Origin: Sphingobium yanoikuyae
GTDB taxonomy: Bacteria; Pseudomonadota; Alphaproteobacteria; Sphingomonadales; Sphingomonadaceae
Assembly: GCF_013001025.1 (NCBI RefSeq)
Contig: NZ_CP053021.1
Coordinates: 2,756,001-2,820,000 of the forward strand
Length of the DNA: 64,000 nucleotides
Direction of reading: 5' to 3'
Of the stretch, positions 18,058 through 27,836 are shown piece by piece. The first letter of the stretch is position 1. Every line of letters starts with the position of its first letter. The notes beneath the pieces are model-generated. The model worked only from the letters and a program-made list of their open reading frames with translations. It did no database searches and was not told where the DNA came from. The translations under genes were made by a program, and so were the position numbers.

Positions 18058-21000
18058 ATGCGACATTTGCTGGCCTGCACGGCCATCGCCCCGGTTCTGG
18101 TTGCGCTGACCGCAACCAACGCCGCGGCGGAAACCACGATCGGTTCATCCACCACCACCGCCGTCAAGACCTCCACCGTCGCCTCCGGCGCGGCCGATGC
18201 GATCACGGTCAGCTCGGCTGGCAGCATCACGCTGACCAGCGGCACCGCGATCACGATGGACAGCAACAACAATGTCAGCAACGCCGGTTCGCTGACCATC
18301 AACGATGCCGACAATGCGACCGGCATTCTGGTCAAGGCCGGCACCACCGGCAACATCACCAACAGCGGCACGATCACGCTGACGGAAGATTATACCGCGA
18401 CCGACACGGACAGTGACGGCGACATTGACGGCACGTTCGCCAAAGGGACGAACCGCAATGGCATCCTGGTCGAATCCGGCGCGGCTCACACCGGCAATAT
18501 CGACACCACTGGCACGATCTCGATCGAAGGCAACAACAGCGCCGGCATCCGCGTCAACTCGACGCTGATCGGCAATCTGTCGACCTATGGCACGATCGGC
18601 GTGACCGGCGACAACAGCTATGGCGTGGTCGCCAACGATATCGACGGCAACGCCACGATCCGCGGTTCGATCAGCACCAAGGGCGCGAACAGCACCGCCG
18701 TCGCCCTGCTCGGCGATGTCGATGGCGCAGTGAAGATCCAGGGCACGATCGTCAGCACCGGCTATCGTTCCACCACCCGCCCGAGCGACGTGACCAAGCT
18801 CGACGCCGACGACCTGCTGCAGGGCGGCCCCGCCCTCGTCATCGCCGGCAATGTCAGCGGCGGCATCGTGTTCGACGTCGCGCCGACCGCCAGCGATGAT
18901 GACGACGAAGATGACACCGACATCGATGATGACGGCCTGCTCGACAGCACCGAAACCACTGCCACGGTCATCAACTATGGCTCGGCGGCTGCGGTGCAGA
19001 TCGGCTCGGCCAGCGCCGACACCAGCATCGGCGTTGTCCAGGGCGACAGTTCGGGCTATGGCGTGGTCGTGCGCGGCGCGATCGCGGGCTATGGCATCTA
19101 TGACGGCGTCGATGCCAATGCGATGGTGATCGGCGGCCTGGGCGGCGATGTCGACATTGCCAAGGGCGTCCTGGTCGCCGGATCGATCACCGCTATCTCC
19201 TATGACAGCAACGCCACCGCGCTGCGCCTGGGTTCGGGCGCGACCAGCGACGCGATCGAGATTTCGGGCACCGTCGCCGCTTCGGGCGCCGCGCTCGCCA
19301 ACACCAGCGCGCGCGGCCTGGTGATCGACGCCGGCGCACAGGTCAATTCGGTCAAGGTCAGCGGCACGGTCGCGGCGGTTGCCGCCGATGATGAAAAGGG
19401 CCGCGCGATCGCGATCCTCGATTCCTCGGGCACCGTCTCCAGCCTCAGCAACACCGGCACCATCTCGGCGACCGGCGGCCTCACCAACACCGCCATCGAC
19501 CTCAGCGCCAACAGCAGCGGCGTGACGCTGACCCAGGCGCTCGCCTCCTCGACCGCGACCGCGCCCAGCATCGTCGGCGACGTCAAGCTCGGCTCGGGCG
19601 ATGACGTCATGACGGTATCGGCCGGCCGGATCGTCGGCGATGTCAGCCTGGGCGCAGGCAATAACAGCCTGTCGCTCTCGGGCAGTTCGACCCTGACCGG
19701 CGATCTCAGCTATGCCGGCACCGGCGCCACCCTGACCCTGGCCGATACCGCCAGCGTCACCGGTGCGCTCGACTTTGGCGGCGCCAGCGGCACGATGACG
19801 CTGAACGGCACCTCCAGCTATACCGGCGCGATCAGCAACAGCGGCAACATGGCGCTGGTGCTGAACGGCGGCACGCTGGCGGCCAGCAACACCGGTTCGG
19901 TCGCGCTCGCCTCGCTCAGCGCCTCCTCCGGCTCGGCGCTGGGCGTCACCATCAACGGCGCCGATGGCACCAACACCGTCTATGACGTCGCCGGCGCCGC
20001 CAGCTTCGCCAGCGGTTCCAAGGTGAAGGTGGCGCTGACCCAGGTCGGCGGATCGGAAGGCGACTATGTCATCGTCCGCGCCGCGTCGCTGTCGGGCACC
20101 CCGGCGCTCGATAGCGCGACCCTGCTGCCCTATATGTTCAAGGGCAGCGTCAGCAGCGACACGACGACCGGTGACGTGACCCTGTCGATCGCCGCAAAGA
20201 CGACGTCGGAACTGGGCCTGACCGGCTCGCTTTCAAGGGCCTATTCGGCGATCTTCAACGCGCTCGACAATGACAGCTCGATGGCGTCGGCCTATCTGGA
20301 CGTGACCGACGGCCAGACGCTGAACGGTGCGCTGCGCCAGATGCTGCCCGAACATTCCGGCAGCACCTTCGAAGCCGTCACCGCCGGCTCGCGGGCGACC
20401 GCGCGCATCCTGTCCGATCCCAACGGCATCTACCGCACCAAGGACGGCAAGCTCGGCTTCTGGCTGCAACAGGTGGCGTTCGGCAGCTCCAAGAGCATCG
20501 GCGACACCGCCTCCTACGACATTAATGGCTGGGGCGCGGGCGGCGGCGTCGAATATCTGACTGATCTTGGCGCCTTCGGTGGCTCCTTCGCCTATATCCA
20601 TGGCCGGGACACCAGCGACAGCTCCAACAGCTCGGCGGATTCCGACCAGTTCGAGCTGGCGGCGCACTGGCGCGGCAGCTGGGGGCCGCTCCAGGCCTTC
20701 GCGCGCGTGTCGGCGGCGCATATCGACTTTGACGGCACCCGCAACTTCACCCTGGACGATGTCGTGCGCAAGGCGACCGGCGACTGGTCGGGCAAGCTCT
20801 ATTCGGCCACGGCCGGGGCTTCCTATCAGCTCCAGTTCAACCGCTTCAGCCTGCGTCCGGGCGTGGGCATCGACTATTATCGCCTGAAGGAAGGCGGCTA
20901 CAGCGAAAGCGGCGGTGGCGACGCGTTCAACCTGACCGTCGACGGCCGCACCAGCGACGAAATGACCGCCAACGGCACGATCGCTGCCGGCTATGATTTC

Positions 21001-21273
21001 GGCAGCCTCAATCGTGAGGATGGCTGGGCACGGTTCGAACTGGAAGGCGGTCGCCGCCAGCTGATCGGCGGGTCGCTCGGCGACACGGTCGCCCATTTCA
21101 AGGATGGCGATGACTTCGTCCTGGTCGCCGACAAGCGTACCAGCGGCTGGACCGGCCGGGCCCGCCTCTATGGCGGCACCGACACGTTCCGCGTCGGCGG
21201 CGAATTCGGTGCGGAAGAACAACAAAATCACGTCGCAATCTCATTCCGGGCGACGGTTAACTTCGTCCTGTGA
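18058..21273 (+). CDS. Autotransporter (type Va) outer-membrane protein
   Basis: 1071 residues. A signal peptide (about 1-24, ending AAA) precedes a passenger of ~750 residues rich in Gly, Ser, Thr, Asn and Ala that repeats N-[ST]-G-T-I type turns, the pattern of a right-handed beta-helix. An acidic insertion of almost only Asp and Glu occurs near residues 278-292. The last ~270 residues (from GFWLQQVAFGSSKSI) are the autotransporter beta-barrel, ending VNFVL. No protease or adhesin signature is visible. It follows the TonB receptor by 102 bp on the same strand and may be under the same surface-signalling sigma factor; that is inference. Confidence 0.9.
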   Translation: MRHLLACTAIAPVLVALTATNAAAETTIGSSTTTAVKTSTVASGAADAITVSSAGSITLTSGTAITMDSNNNVSNAGSLTINDADNATGILVKAGTTGNITNSGTITLTEDYTATDTDSDGDIDGTFAKGTNRNGILVESGAAHTGNIDTTGTISIEGNNSAGIRVNSTLIGNLSTYGTIGVTGDNSYGVVANDIDGNATIRGSISTKGANSTAVALLGDVDGAVKIQGTIVSTGYRSTTRPSDVTKLDADDLLQGGPALVIAGNVSGGIVFDVAPTASDDDDEDDTDIDDDGLLDSTETTATVINYGSAAAVQIGSASADTSIGVVQGDSSGYGVVVRGAIAGYGIYDGVDANAMVIGGLGGDVDIAKGVLVAGSITAISYDSNATALRLGSGATSDAIEISGTVAASGAALANTSARGLVIDAGAQVNSVKVSGTVAAVAADDEKGRAIAILDSSGTVSSLSNTGTISATGGLTNTAIDLSANSSGVTLTQALASSTATAPSIVGDVKLGSGDDVMTVSAGRIVGDVSLGAGNNSLSLSGSSTLTGDLSYAGTGATLTLADTASVTGALDFGGASGTMTLNGTSSYTGAISNSGNMALVLNGGTLAASNTGSVALASLSASSGSALGVTINGADGTNTVYDVAGAASFASGSKVKVALTQVGGSEGDYVIVRAASLSGTPALDSATLLPYMFKGSVSSDTTTGDVTLSIAAKTTSELGLTGSLSRAYSAIFNALDNDSSMASAYLDVTDGQTLNGALRQMLPEHSGSTFEAVTAGSRATARILSDPNGIYRTKDGKLGFWLQQVAFGSSKSIGDTASYDINGWGAGGGVEYLTDLGAFGGSFAYIHGRDTSDSSNSSADSDQFELAAHWRGSWGPLQAFARVSAAHIDFDGTRNFTLDDVVRKATGDWSGKLYSATAGASYQLQFNRFSLRPGVGIDYYRLKEGGYSESGGGDAFNLTVDGRTSDEMTANGTIAAGYDFGSLNREDGWARFELEGGRRQLIGGSLGDTVAHFKDGDDFVLVADKRTSGWTGRARLYGGTDTFRVGGEFGAEEQQNHVAISFRATVNFVL

Positions 21274-21377
21274 CGTCTGAATAAGGAATTGGCGGGCCAC
21301 ACCCCACAGACCCTCCCGGTCCGCCAGTTGCGCCACGGCATGATGTTCCTCCCCAAGGGACGCCAAGGCAAAAAAGA

Positions 21378-21417
21378 GGGGCGTCGCATGGGTTTCACCC
21401 GAGCGACGCCCCTTTTT
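21378..21417. terminator. Rho-independent terminator after the autotransporter
   Basis: A 10-bp perfect stem (GGGGCGTCGC at 21378-21387, GCGACGCCCC at 21403-21412) followed by TTTTT and preceded by AAAAAAGA. It works in both directions and separates the autotransporter from the minus-strand genes. Confidence 0.9.
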
Positions 21418-21424
21418 CATGGGG

Positions 21425-21530
21425 TAGAGCATTTTCGAAGCAGATGGCCTCATCTGCTGGCTCGAAAAATGCGGAAAACAAAAGATAAACAGAGCATGAT
21501 CCGATCCAGTATGAACGGATCATGCTCTAG
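21425..21530. repeat. Dispersed palindromic intergenic repeat (two hairpins)
   Basis: Two nested palindromes in 105 bp. The first pairs GCATTTTCGA (21429-21438) and AGCAGATG with CATCTGCT and TCGAAAAATGC (to 21472). The second is a perfect 13-bp arm pair, AGAGCATGATCCG (21491-21503) and CGGATCATGCTCT (21516-21528). Elements of this kind are scattered in alphaproteobacterial intergenic DNA; a second copy is not present in this window. Confidence 0.6.
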
Positions 21531-21542
21531 ACAGTTTGGCGC

Positions 21543-22310
21543 CTATTCGGCGGGCGTCGCCGCCAGATCGATAATCCGGTCGCGATCATAGGCGAGGACG
21601 CCGGCGATCGGCATGATCCGCGTGACCGGGACGCCATGGAAATTCGGCAGCTTGCCCACCGCGCGATAGCGGGCTGGGCGGATCGTCCATTGCGCGAGGC
21701 GTGGATCGGTCGCGACCTCCGCAGTCACCGGGGTCAGGGCATTGACGCCGGTCAGCGTGCCCAGGTCCGTCACCTCGCCCGCCTTCGCCTCGAACCGGAC
21801 GCTGCCCATGCAATAGCAGGCGCCCAGCCCCTGCATGATCGGCCCCATGCCATAGATGCGATAGCTGCCGGGCGTGATCTCCTGCAGATAGACTGAATAG
21901 CCATTGCTGCCCTTGGCGAAGCGGCCGCCACCGCCCAGCGTGACCGTCGCGGCCTCGCCGAAACTGGGATAGACGAAATTGGCTTCGGCGGGTTCGACCG
22001 GCCGCTCGATCGTGCCGCCCTTATTGTCGCGTTCATAGGCCTTGAGGCGCCCCAGATATTTCTCATGCTCCTCGGCCAGCGCTTCTGCGCGCGCGGCATC
22101 GTATCGGGCCTGATCGGCCGCATCGGCGATCCGCATCAGCATCAGGCTGCTGGGATCGTCGGAGCGCAGCAGGATATAGGCCTTGGCCGGATCCTGCGTC
22201 AGGGCCAGCTGGTTATCGACCGATTTGCTGGTCGCATAGACCTGATCCTTTGCCGTCGCGAGGGACGGCAACACTGCAAGCAGCGCCAGCATGGACAGCA
22301 TCGGCTTCAT
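21543..22310 (-). CDS. Unknown secreted protein
   Basis: I do not recognise this 255-residue protein. A signal peptide (about 1-20, ending TATA or ATA) predicts periplasmic or surface location. The central part has an Ala/Glu-rich helix (about 65-100) and then a beta-rich segment with the glycine run LGGGGRFAKGSNGYSVYLQE and a CYC pair (GACYCMGSV). It overlaps the upstream unknown gene by ATGA, so the two are translated as a unit and probably act together. Confidence 0.7.
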   Translation of the reverse strand: MKPMLSMLALLAVLPSLATAKDQVYATSKSVDNQLALTQDPAKAYILLRSDDPSSLMLMRIADAADQARYDAARAEALAEEHEKYLGRLKAYERDNKGGTIERPVEPAEANFVYPSFGEAATVTLGGGGRFAKGSNGYSVYLQEITPGSYRIYGMGPIMQGLGACYCMGSVRFEAKAGEVTDLGTLTGVNALTPVTAEVATDPRLAQWTIRPARYRAVGKLPNFHGVPVTRIMPIAGVLAYDRDRIIDLAATPAE

Positions 22311-22933
22311 GGCGCCAGCACCTCCCCGATGGCGGGCGTTCGCGCCGCCACAGCGGCCTGCTGCAATAGGCGCCGTCGCCGTTCGCCGTCGGGCACGGCG
22401 GTCAGCCCTTCCTCGAAATTGAAATATTGCCAGACCTTCTTCGACACGCCGTGCCGGTCATAGCCCTTGAAAGCCATGCAGGTGCGCATCGTCTGGCGCC
22501 GTGCTTCGCGCTTCAGGGCCGAACCGATGATGGCCTCGCTCATCAGGCTACCGATCGCACCACCAACAAGCCCGCCAACCCCATAATAATAGGAATAATT
22601 GTTCGGCAGGTTCGACCGCAGGCCACGGGCATAGCCGTCACATTCGCTGATATCGGCAAAGGCCGTGCGCACATCGGTGTTATCGCGCCGGAAATAATAA
22701 TATTTCTCGAAATCGGCGGCATCCGAAGCGTTGAATGGCCCCTTGACCGCCGGCAGGATGATCAGCCGAATATCCTTGTCGCTAAGGTCCACCGGACCAA
22801 AGGGCGATGCGCTGTCTTCCAGCACTGTGCCTGCCAGCCTTGGCGCTTCAATCCCATCCTGCGCCCGCACCGGCATGGCTATCAGGCACCATGCCAGCAT
22901 GACGGCCGAGGCCGCCCTTCCCCTCAATGTCAT
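22307..22933 (-). CDS. Unknown secreted protein with glycine-zipper segment
   Basis: 208 residues, not recognised. It has a signal peptide (about 1-24, ending VRA) and a glycine-zipper helix, GVGGLVGGAIGSLMSEAIIG, near 116-135, the type found in outer-membrane-associated or pore-lining helices. Two Cys residues (in SECDGY and RTCMAF) flank this helix and may be disulfide-bonded. The ribosome site is GGGGGGAAGGG. It is the first gene of a two-gene operon, its stop overlapping the next start by ATGA. Confidence 0.7.
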   Translation of the reverse strand: MTLRGRAASAVMLAWCLIAMPVRAQDGIEAPRLAGTVLEDSASPFGPVDLSDKDIRLIILPAVKGPFNASDAADFEKYYYFRRDNTDVRTAFADISECDGYARGLRSNLPNNYSYYYGVGGLVGGAIGSLMSEAIIGSALKREARRQTMRTCMAFKGYDRHGVSKKVWQYFNFEEGLTAVPDGERRRRLLQQAAVAARTPAIGEVLAP

Positions 22934-22997
22934 CCCTTCCCCCCATCATGCCAATGGCATTGCCCGCCAGCCCGCCTTCCCCAAGGCGGTCCCCCAA

Positions 22998-23033
22998 AAG
23001 AAAAGGGCGATGGCCTTCAAGCCACCGCCCTTT
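22998..23033 (-). terminator. Terminator downstream of gatB
   Basis: GGGCGATGGC (23005-23014) pairs with GCCACCGCCC (23021-23030) with one G-U/A-C style mismatch; on the minus strand it is followed by TTTTCTTTT. It ends the gatCAB transcript. Confidence 0.8.
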
Positions 23034-23044
23034 CTGTTTTCCTG

Positions 23045-24550
23045 TCAGCCGGCGAGCGCCTTCTTGACCAGTTCGTTAACGACCTGGGGATTGGCCTTGC
23101 CCTGCATCGCCTTCATCGTCTGGCCGACGAAGAAGCCGAACAAGGCTTCCTTGCCGCCGCGATACTGCTCGACCTTGTCGCCATTCTTGGCGAGGACATC
23201 GGCCACCGCCGCCTCGATCGCGCCAGTGTCGCTGGTCTGCTTCAGGCCCTTTTCCTCGACGATCTTGCCGGGCTTGTCGCCTGTTTCCAGCATGATCTCG
23301 AACACCTGCTTGGCGATCGTGCCGCTGATCGTGCCATCGGCCACCAGTGCCAGCAATTCGGCGCCTTCCTCGGGGCTTACCGAGCTTTCTTCAAGGCTCT
23401 TGCCAATGCGGTTGAGGGCGCCATACAGTTCCGACAGCAGCCAGTTGGCCGATGCCTTGGCGACCTCGCCCTCGCTCTTCTTCTGGATGCGCGCGCCTTC
23501 CGCCAGCAGCGCCTCGAACCAGCGGGCGGTGTCGGCGTCGGCGGTCAGGGTCGCGGCATTATAAGCGGACAGGCCCAGATCCTGTGCATAACGGCGCAGC
23601 TTCGCGTCCGGCAGTTCCGGCAGCGACTGGCGGCATTCCTCCAGGAAGGCGTCGTCCAGTTCCAGCGGCAACAGGTCGGGATCGGGGAAGTAGCGATAGT
23701 CGTGCGCATCTTCCTTCGACCGCATCGAACGGGTTTCGTTGCGGTCCGGATCATAGAGGCGCGTTTCCTGCACGATCTTGCCACCGGCTTCCAGCACGTC
23801 GACCTGACGGTTCGCCTCATGCTCGACCACGGCCATGACAAAGCGGACCGAGTTCACATTCTTCGTCTCGGTGCGGGTACCGAACTCTTCGCCCGGACGA
23901 CGCACGGAAACGTTGACGTCGGCGCGCATCGACCCCTGGTCCATATTGCCGTCGCACGACCCGACATAGCGAAGAATGGTTCGCAGCTTCGAGAGATAAG
24001 CTCCTGCTTCAGCAGGCGAACGCATGTCCGGCTTCGACACGATTTCCATCAGCGCCACGCCCGACCGGTTGAGGTCGACATAGGAGCTGGTCGGGTGCTG
24101 GTCGTGCATCAGCTTGCCGGCGTCCTGCTCGACATGGATGCGCTCGACGCCGATCACCTTGGTGCTGGCTTCGGGGTTCTTCTCGTCGAGGACGATCTCG
24201 ATCTGCCCTTCGCCCACGATCGGGTGATAGAGCTGGCTGATCTGATAGCCCTGCGGCAGATCCGCATAGAAATAATTCTTGCGGTCGAAGCGCGACCATT
24301 TGTTGATCTGCGCGTCGATCGCCATGCCGGTGCGCACCGCCTGGCGGATGCACTCGCGGTTCGGCACGGGCAGCATGCCGGGCATGGCCGCATCGATCAG
24401 GCTGACCTGCGTATTGGGCTCCGCGCCGAACGCCGTCGCGGCGCCGGAAAAGAGCTTCGCGTTCGACGTCACCTGCGCATGGACTTCCAGGCCGATCACG
24501 ACCTCCCACTCGCCGGTTGCGCCCTGGATGCGATAGGTTGATTCAGTCAT
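23045..24550 (-). CDS. gatB: Glutamyl/aspartyl-tRNA amidotransferase subunit B
   Basis: GatB recognises misacylated Glu-tRNA(Gln)/Asp-tRNA(Asn) and phosphorylates the acyl group before amidation. 501 residues. The N-terminal kinase-like domain begins [14 protein letters not shown] and continues with [21 protein letters not shown]; the C-terminal ~150 residues are the YqeY-like helical tRNA-binding tail. Its ATG overlaps the stop of the small upstream gene by 4 bp. It is essential in bacteria lacking glutaminyl-tRNA synthetase. Confidence 0.97.
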   Translation of the reverse strand: MTESTYRIQGATGEWEVVIGLEVHAQVTSNAKLFSGAATAFGAEPNTQVSLIDAAMPGMLPVPNRECIRQAVRTGMAIDAQINKWSRFDRKNYFYADLPQGYQISQLYHPIVGEGQIEIVLDEKNPEASTKVIGVERIHVEQDAGKLMHDQHPTSSYVDLNRSGVALMEIVSKPDMRSPAEAGAYLSKLRTILRYVGSCDGNMDQGSMRADVNVSVRRPGEEFGTRTETKNVNSVRFVMAVVEHEANRQVDVLEAGGKIVQETRLYDPDRNETRSMRSKEDAHDYRYFPDPDLLPLELDDAFLEECRQSLPELPDAKLRRYAQDLGLSAYNAATLTADADTARWFEALLAEGARIQKKSEGEVAKASANWLLSELYGALNRIGKSLEESSVSPEEGAELLALVADGTISGTIAKQVFEIMLETGDKPGKIVEEKGLKQTSDTGAIEAAVADVLAKNGDKVEQYRGGKEALFGFFVGQTMKAMQGKANPQVVNELVKKALAG

Positions 24551-24777
24551 TTCGCTTCTTGCCCATCAATTTCTGTCGGAGCGATCCGACCTCTGCTTCG
24601 GCGACCCTTGCCCCACAGACTGGTCTTGGGGCGATCCGATGTCGCTTCCGCGGTAGCAATGACGATCTTCCGACGCTTGGCTGGTCGATCATCCTTACGC
24701 TGATATCGCTGTTTCCCAGAAACAGTGAAGGAACTGAGCAAATCGACAAGTTCCCCCACCAGTTCTAGGAAGGTCAT
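24547..24777 (-). CDS. Small unknown protein coupled between gatA and gatB
   Basis: 76 residues, not recognised. The start ATG follows the gatA stop after one base (TAA-G-ATG), and its TGA overlaps the gatB ATG (ATGA), so it is embedded in the operon at both ends. The first ~20 residues form an amphipathic helix ([19 protein letters not shown]); the remainder is strongly basic, with Lys/Arg in [15 protein letters not shown] and GKGRRSRGR, suggesting RNA contact. Codon use is less GC-rich than the gat genes. It could be a real accessory protein, or spacer sequence kept open by coupling. Confidence 0.5.
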   Translation of the reverse strand: MTFLELVGELVDLLSSFTVSGKQRYQRKDDRPAKRRKIVIATAEATSDRPKTSLWGKGRRSRGRIAPTEIDGQEAK

Positions 24778-24778
24778 C

Positions 24779-26263
24779 TTACCACCACTTGTTCGGCCGC
24801 GCGGTGAAGCCGGCCCGTTCCTCGATGGCGAGGCTGGCGTTCAGCACGGTCTGTTCGTCCAGCGCCTTGCCGATCACCTGCAGGCCGATCGGCAGGCCGG
24901 CCGAATCCAGCCCGCCCGGGATCGCCATCGCCGGCAGCCCGGCCAGCGAGGCCGGCACGGTGAAGACGTCGTTCAGATACATGGCCAGCGGATCAGCCTG
25001 CTTCTCGCCCAGGCCGAACGCCGCGCTCGGCGCGGTCGGCGTCAGCAGCAGGTCGCACTTCTCGAACGCCAGTTCGAAATCGCGCGCGATCAGCGCCCGG
25101 ACCTTCTGTGCCTGGGTATAATAGGCGTCGTAGAAGCCGGCCGACAGCACATAGGTGCCGATCATGATGCGGCGCTTCACTTCCGGGCCGAAGCCGGCAG
25201 CGCGGGTCGCGGCATACATGTCCTGCAAACCTGCGCCATCAGGCAGGTCGCGCTGGCCATAACGCACGCCGTCATAGCGGGCGAGGTTCGACGAGGCTTC
25301 GGCAGGCGCAATGATATAATATGTCGGCAGCGCATATTTGGTATGCGGCAGCGACACCTCCACCACTTCGGCGCCGGCGTCCTTGAGCCATTCGATACCG
25401 CGATCCCACATGGCGGAGATTTCCGCGTTCAGGCCATCGGGGCGATATTCCTTGGGAATACCGACCTTCTTGCCCTTGAGATCGCTCGACAGATTGGCTT
25501 CCCACTGCGGAACCGCCAGATCGAGGCTGGTCGAATCCTTGGGATCGAAGCCCGACATGACTTCCAGCAGGATCGCATTGTCGCGCACCGTGCGCGCCAT
25601 CGGCCCGGCCTGGTCGAGCGACGAAGCGAAGGCGACGATACCGAAACGCGAGCAGCGGCCATAGGTCGGCTTGATGCCGCTGATGCCGGTGAAGGCGGCC
25701 GGCTGGCGGATCGAGCCACCGGTGTCGGTGCCGGTCGCAGCCGGGCAGAGCCGCGCGGAAATGGCCGAGGAGGAACCGCCCGACGAACCACCGGGCGCCA
25801 GTGCGGCATTATCACCGCCGCCGCGCCGCCAGGGCGAGATCACATTGCCATAATAGCTCGTCTCGTTGGACGAACCCATGGCGAACTGGTCGAGGTTGAG
25901 CTTGCCCAGCATGCCCGCACCGGCCGCCCACAGCTTGCCCGACACGGTCGATTCATAGGTCGGCACGAAGCCTTCCAGCATGTGCGACGCGGCAGTCGTC
26001 TGCGTGCCTTCGGTGCAGAACAGGTCCTTCATGCCGATCGGCACGCCCGCGAGCGCGCCCAGCGTCTCGCCGGCGGCCTTGGCCTTGTCGGCGGCGTCGG
26101 CCGCAGCCAGCGCCTTTTCGGGGGTCTCGACGATGAAGGCGTTCAGCGCCTTGGCAGCGGCGACATTGGCGTTGAAACCCTCGGCCACTTCGCGCGCCGA
26201 AAAATCGCCCGCGCGGAAGCCGTCGCGGATTTCCGCTACAGTAAGATCAGTCAGATTGGTCAT
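24779..26263 (-). CDS. gatA: Glutamyl/aspartyl-tRNA amidotransferase subunit A
   Basis: Amidase subunit that frees ammonia from glutamine and passes it to GatB. The amidase-signature Ser-cisSer-Lys triad is readable: Lys79 in [10 protein letters not shown], cis-Ser160 in [11 protein letters not shown] and Ser184 in [11 protein letters not shown]. 494 residues is the usual length. The start overlaps the gatC stop in the sequence TAATG. Confidence 0.97.
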   Translation of the reverse strand: MTNLTDLTVAEIRDGFRAGDFSAREVAEGFNANVAAAKALNAFIVETPEKALAAADAADKAKAAGETLGALAGVPIGMKDLFCTEGTQTTAASHMLEGFVPTYESTVSGKLWAAGAGMLGKLNLDQFAMGSSNETSYYGNVISPWRRGGGDNAALAPGGSSGGSSSAISARLCPAATGTDTGGSIRQPAAFTGISGIKPTYGRCSRFGIVAFASSLDQAGPMARTVRDNAILLEVMSGFDPKDSTSLDLAVPQWEANLSSDLKGKKVGIPKEYRPDGLNAEISAMWDRGIEWLKDAGAEVVEVSLPHTKYALPTYYIIAPAEASSNLARYDGVRYGQRDLPDGAGLQDMYAATRAAGFGPEVKRRIMIGTYVLSAGFYDAYYTQAQKVRALIARDFELAFEKCDLLLTPTAPSAAFGLGEKQADPLAMYLNDVFTVPASLAGLPAMAIPGGLDSAGLPIGLQVIGKALDEQTVLNASLAIEERAGFTARPNKWW

Positions 26264-26550
26264 TATTCGATCACCTTGGGCACCGCGAAGAAGCCATGTT
26301 CGGCCTGCGGCGCATTGGCCAGCACCTTGTCACGCACATTGCCGTCAGTGACGACATCGTCGCGCAGGCGTTGATGGTTGGGGATGACGGCCGTCATCGG
26401 CTGCACGCCGGTCACGTCCACCTCGCCCAGCTGTTCCACCCAGCCAAGGATATTGTTGAGTTCGGGCACCATGGCTTCCGCTTCCGCATCCGTCACCGAA
26501 ATGCGCGAAAGGCTGGCGATCTTTTTCACGGTCTGAAGGTCTATCGACAT
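26263..26550 (-). CDS. gatC: Glutamyl/aspartyl-tRNA amidotransferase subunit C
   Basis: 95 residues from ATG 26550 ([17 protein letters not shown]), the typical start; an in-frame ATG 24 bases upstream is less likely. GatC wraps around GatA and stabilises the complex. The family motifs LSRISV and [20 protein letters not shown] are present. First gene of the gatCAB operon, divergent from the DUF3089 gene. Confidence 0.95.
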   Translation of the reverse strand: MSIDLQTVKKIASLSRISVTDAEAEAMVPELNNILGWVEQLGEVDVTGVQPMTAVIPNHQRLRDDVVTDGNVRDKVLANAPQAEHGFFAVPKVIE

Positions 26551-26607
26551 GGGCCAAGCCGCTAGCACCCGCACCAGTCCGCTTCAAGTGTCCTGCTGCA
26601 CCATCTG

Positions 26608-26634
26608 CCATCTTGCATGCGCCCATCTTGCATG
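26608..26634. repeat. 12-bp direct repeat in the gatC/DUF3089 divergent promoter region
   Basis: CCATCTTGCATG occurs at 26608-26619 and again at 26623-26634, a 15-bp period. A related CCATCTGCCA precedes it. It lies between two divergent starts, where operators are expected. Confidence 0.45.
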
Positions 26635-26706
26635 ACTGCCGCGCATGGGCCAGACAGGCCGCACGAAGGCGGGGCGATCCCCGCACAGGGATGGAGACGA
26701 GAGCAA

Positions 26707-27831
26707 GTGGCCCGCAAATTCCTCTATGTCGTCGCCGGCCTGGTCGTGCTGGTGCTTGCGATGCTGCTCGCCTATCGCATCTGGGGGATGCAGATCATGC
26801 GGGCGGTGATGGTCCCGCGCGAAGCGTTCCAGCCGCTCCAACCCCTGCCCGCCAACGCCTATGACGATCCGAAAATGTGGATCGCCCGCCCTGACCTGAG
26901 CAAGGACAATCCCGCGCTCTGGACGCCGCAGGGCGCGGCCAAGCTTGCGCCGCCCGCGCAGAAGGCCGCCGTCTTCTTCATCCACCCGACCAGCTATGTG
27001 ACGCCGCTTGGCAATGCCCATTGGAACGCGCCGCTGGACGATGCCGAAAGCAACGCGACCGCGCGCCGCTTCGTGCTGAGCCAGGCCAGTGCCTTCAGCG
27101 CCGCCGGCAATGTCTGGGCACCGCGCTATCGCCAGGCCAATTATGGCGCCTTCCTCACCACCGGAGCGGAGGGCGACCAGGCGCTCGCCGCCGCCTATCG
27201 CGACGTGACCCAGGCCTTCGCCGCCTTTCTCAAGGCCAATCCCACCGGCCCGCTGATCCTCGCTGGCCACAGTCAGGGGTCACGCCACCTGCTGCAACTG
27301 GTGCGCGAACAGGTGGCGGGCAAGCCGGTCGCCGACCGGATCGCCGCCATCTATGCCGTGGGCTGGCCGATCTCGGTCGAGGCGGACCTGCCTGCATTGG
27401 GCTTCCCCGCCTGCGCCAAGCGGGATCAATCACACTGCATCGTCAGCTGGCAAAGCTATGCCGAACCGGCCGATCCGTCCGCCGTGGTCGAAAGCTTCGA
27501 GCGCAAGCAGGGCCTCAATGGCCAGCCGCGCAAGGGCACGCACATGCTCTGCACCAATCCGATCACCGGCACCTTCAACGGCAATGCGCCCGCCAGCGCC
27601 AATATCGGCACGCTCGACGCCCGCGCCGCCGACAAGCCCGCTCATCTGGTCGCCGGCATCGTCCCTGCCCGCTGCGACACCAGCGGCGTGCTGATGATCG
27701 GCGAGCCGGTCGACATGGGCCCCTACACGCTGCCCGGCAATAATTATCACGTCTATGATTATAGCCTGTTCTGGGGCAATGTGCGCGACGACGCCCGCCA
27801 GCGACTGGCGGCCTTTACCAAGACGCACTGA
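26707..27831 (+). CDS. DUF3089 alpha/beta-hydrolase-like membrane-anchored protein
   Basis: 374 residues from GTG 26707, which has GGAGACGAGA upstream; the longer in-frame ATG extension has no ribosome site. One N-terminal membrane helix (about 4-24, [19 protein letters not shown]) leaves the rest in the periplasm. The nucleophile elbow GHSQGS puts Ser at about 189, and the family block [20 protein letters not shown] is present. DUF3089 members have the alpha/beta-hydrolase fold, but no substrate is known. It is 5 bp from ruvX. Confidence 0.85.
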   Translation: MARKFLYVVAGLVVLVLAMLLAYRIWGMQIMRAVMVPREAFQPLQPLPANAYDDPKMWIARPDLSKDNPALWTPQGAAKLAPPAQKAAVFFIHPTSYVTPLGNAHWNAPLDDAESNATARRFVLSQASAFSAAGNVWAPRYRQANYGAFLTTGAEGDQALAAAYRDVTQAFAAFLKANPTGPLILAGHSQGSRHLLQLVREQVAGKPVADRIAAIYAVGWPISVEADLPALGFPACAKRDQSHCIVSWQSYAEPADPSAVVESFERKQGLNGQPRKGTHMLCTNPITGTFNGNAPASANIGTLDARAADKPAHLVAGIVPARCDTSGVLMIGEPVDMGPYTLPGNNYHVYDYSLFWGNVRDDARQRLAAFTKTH

Positions 27832-27836
27832 GATAC

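Noticed and set aside
22427..24541. A plus-strand open frame opposite the unknown gene and gatB
   Set aside because: It crosses two real minus-strand genes and a terminator; no motif.
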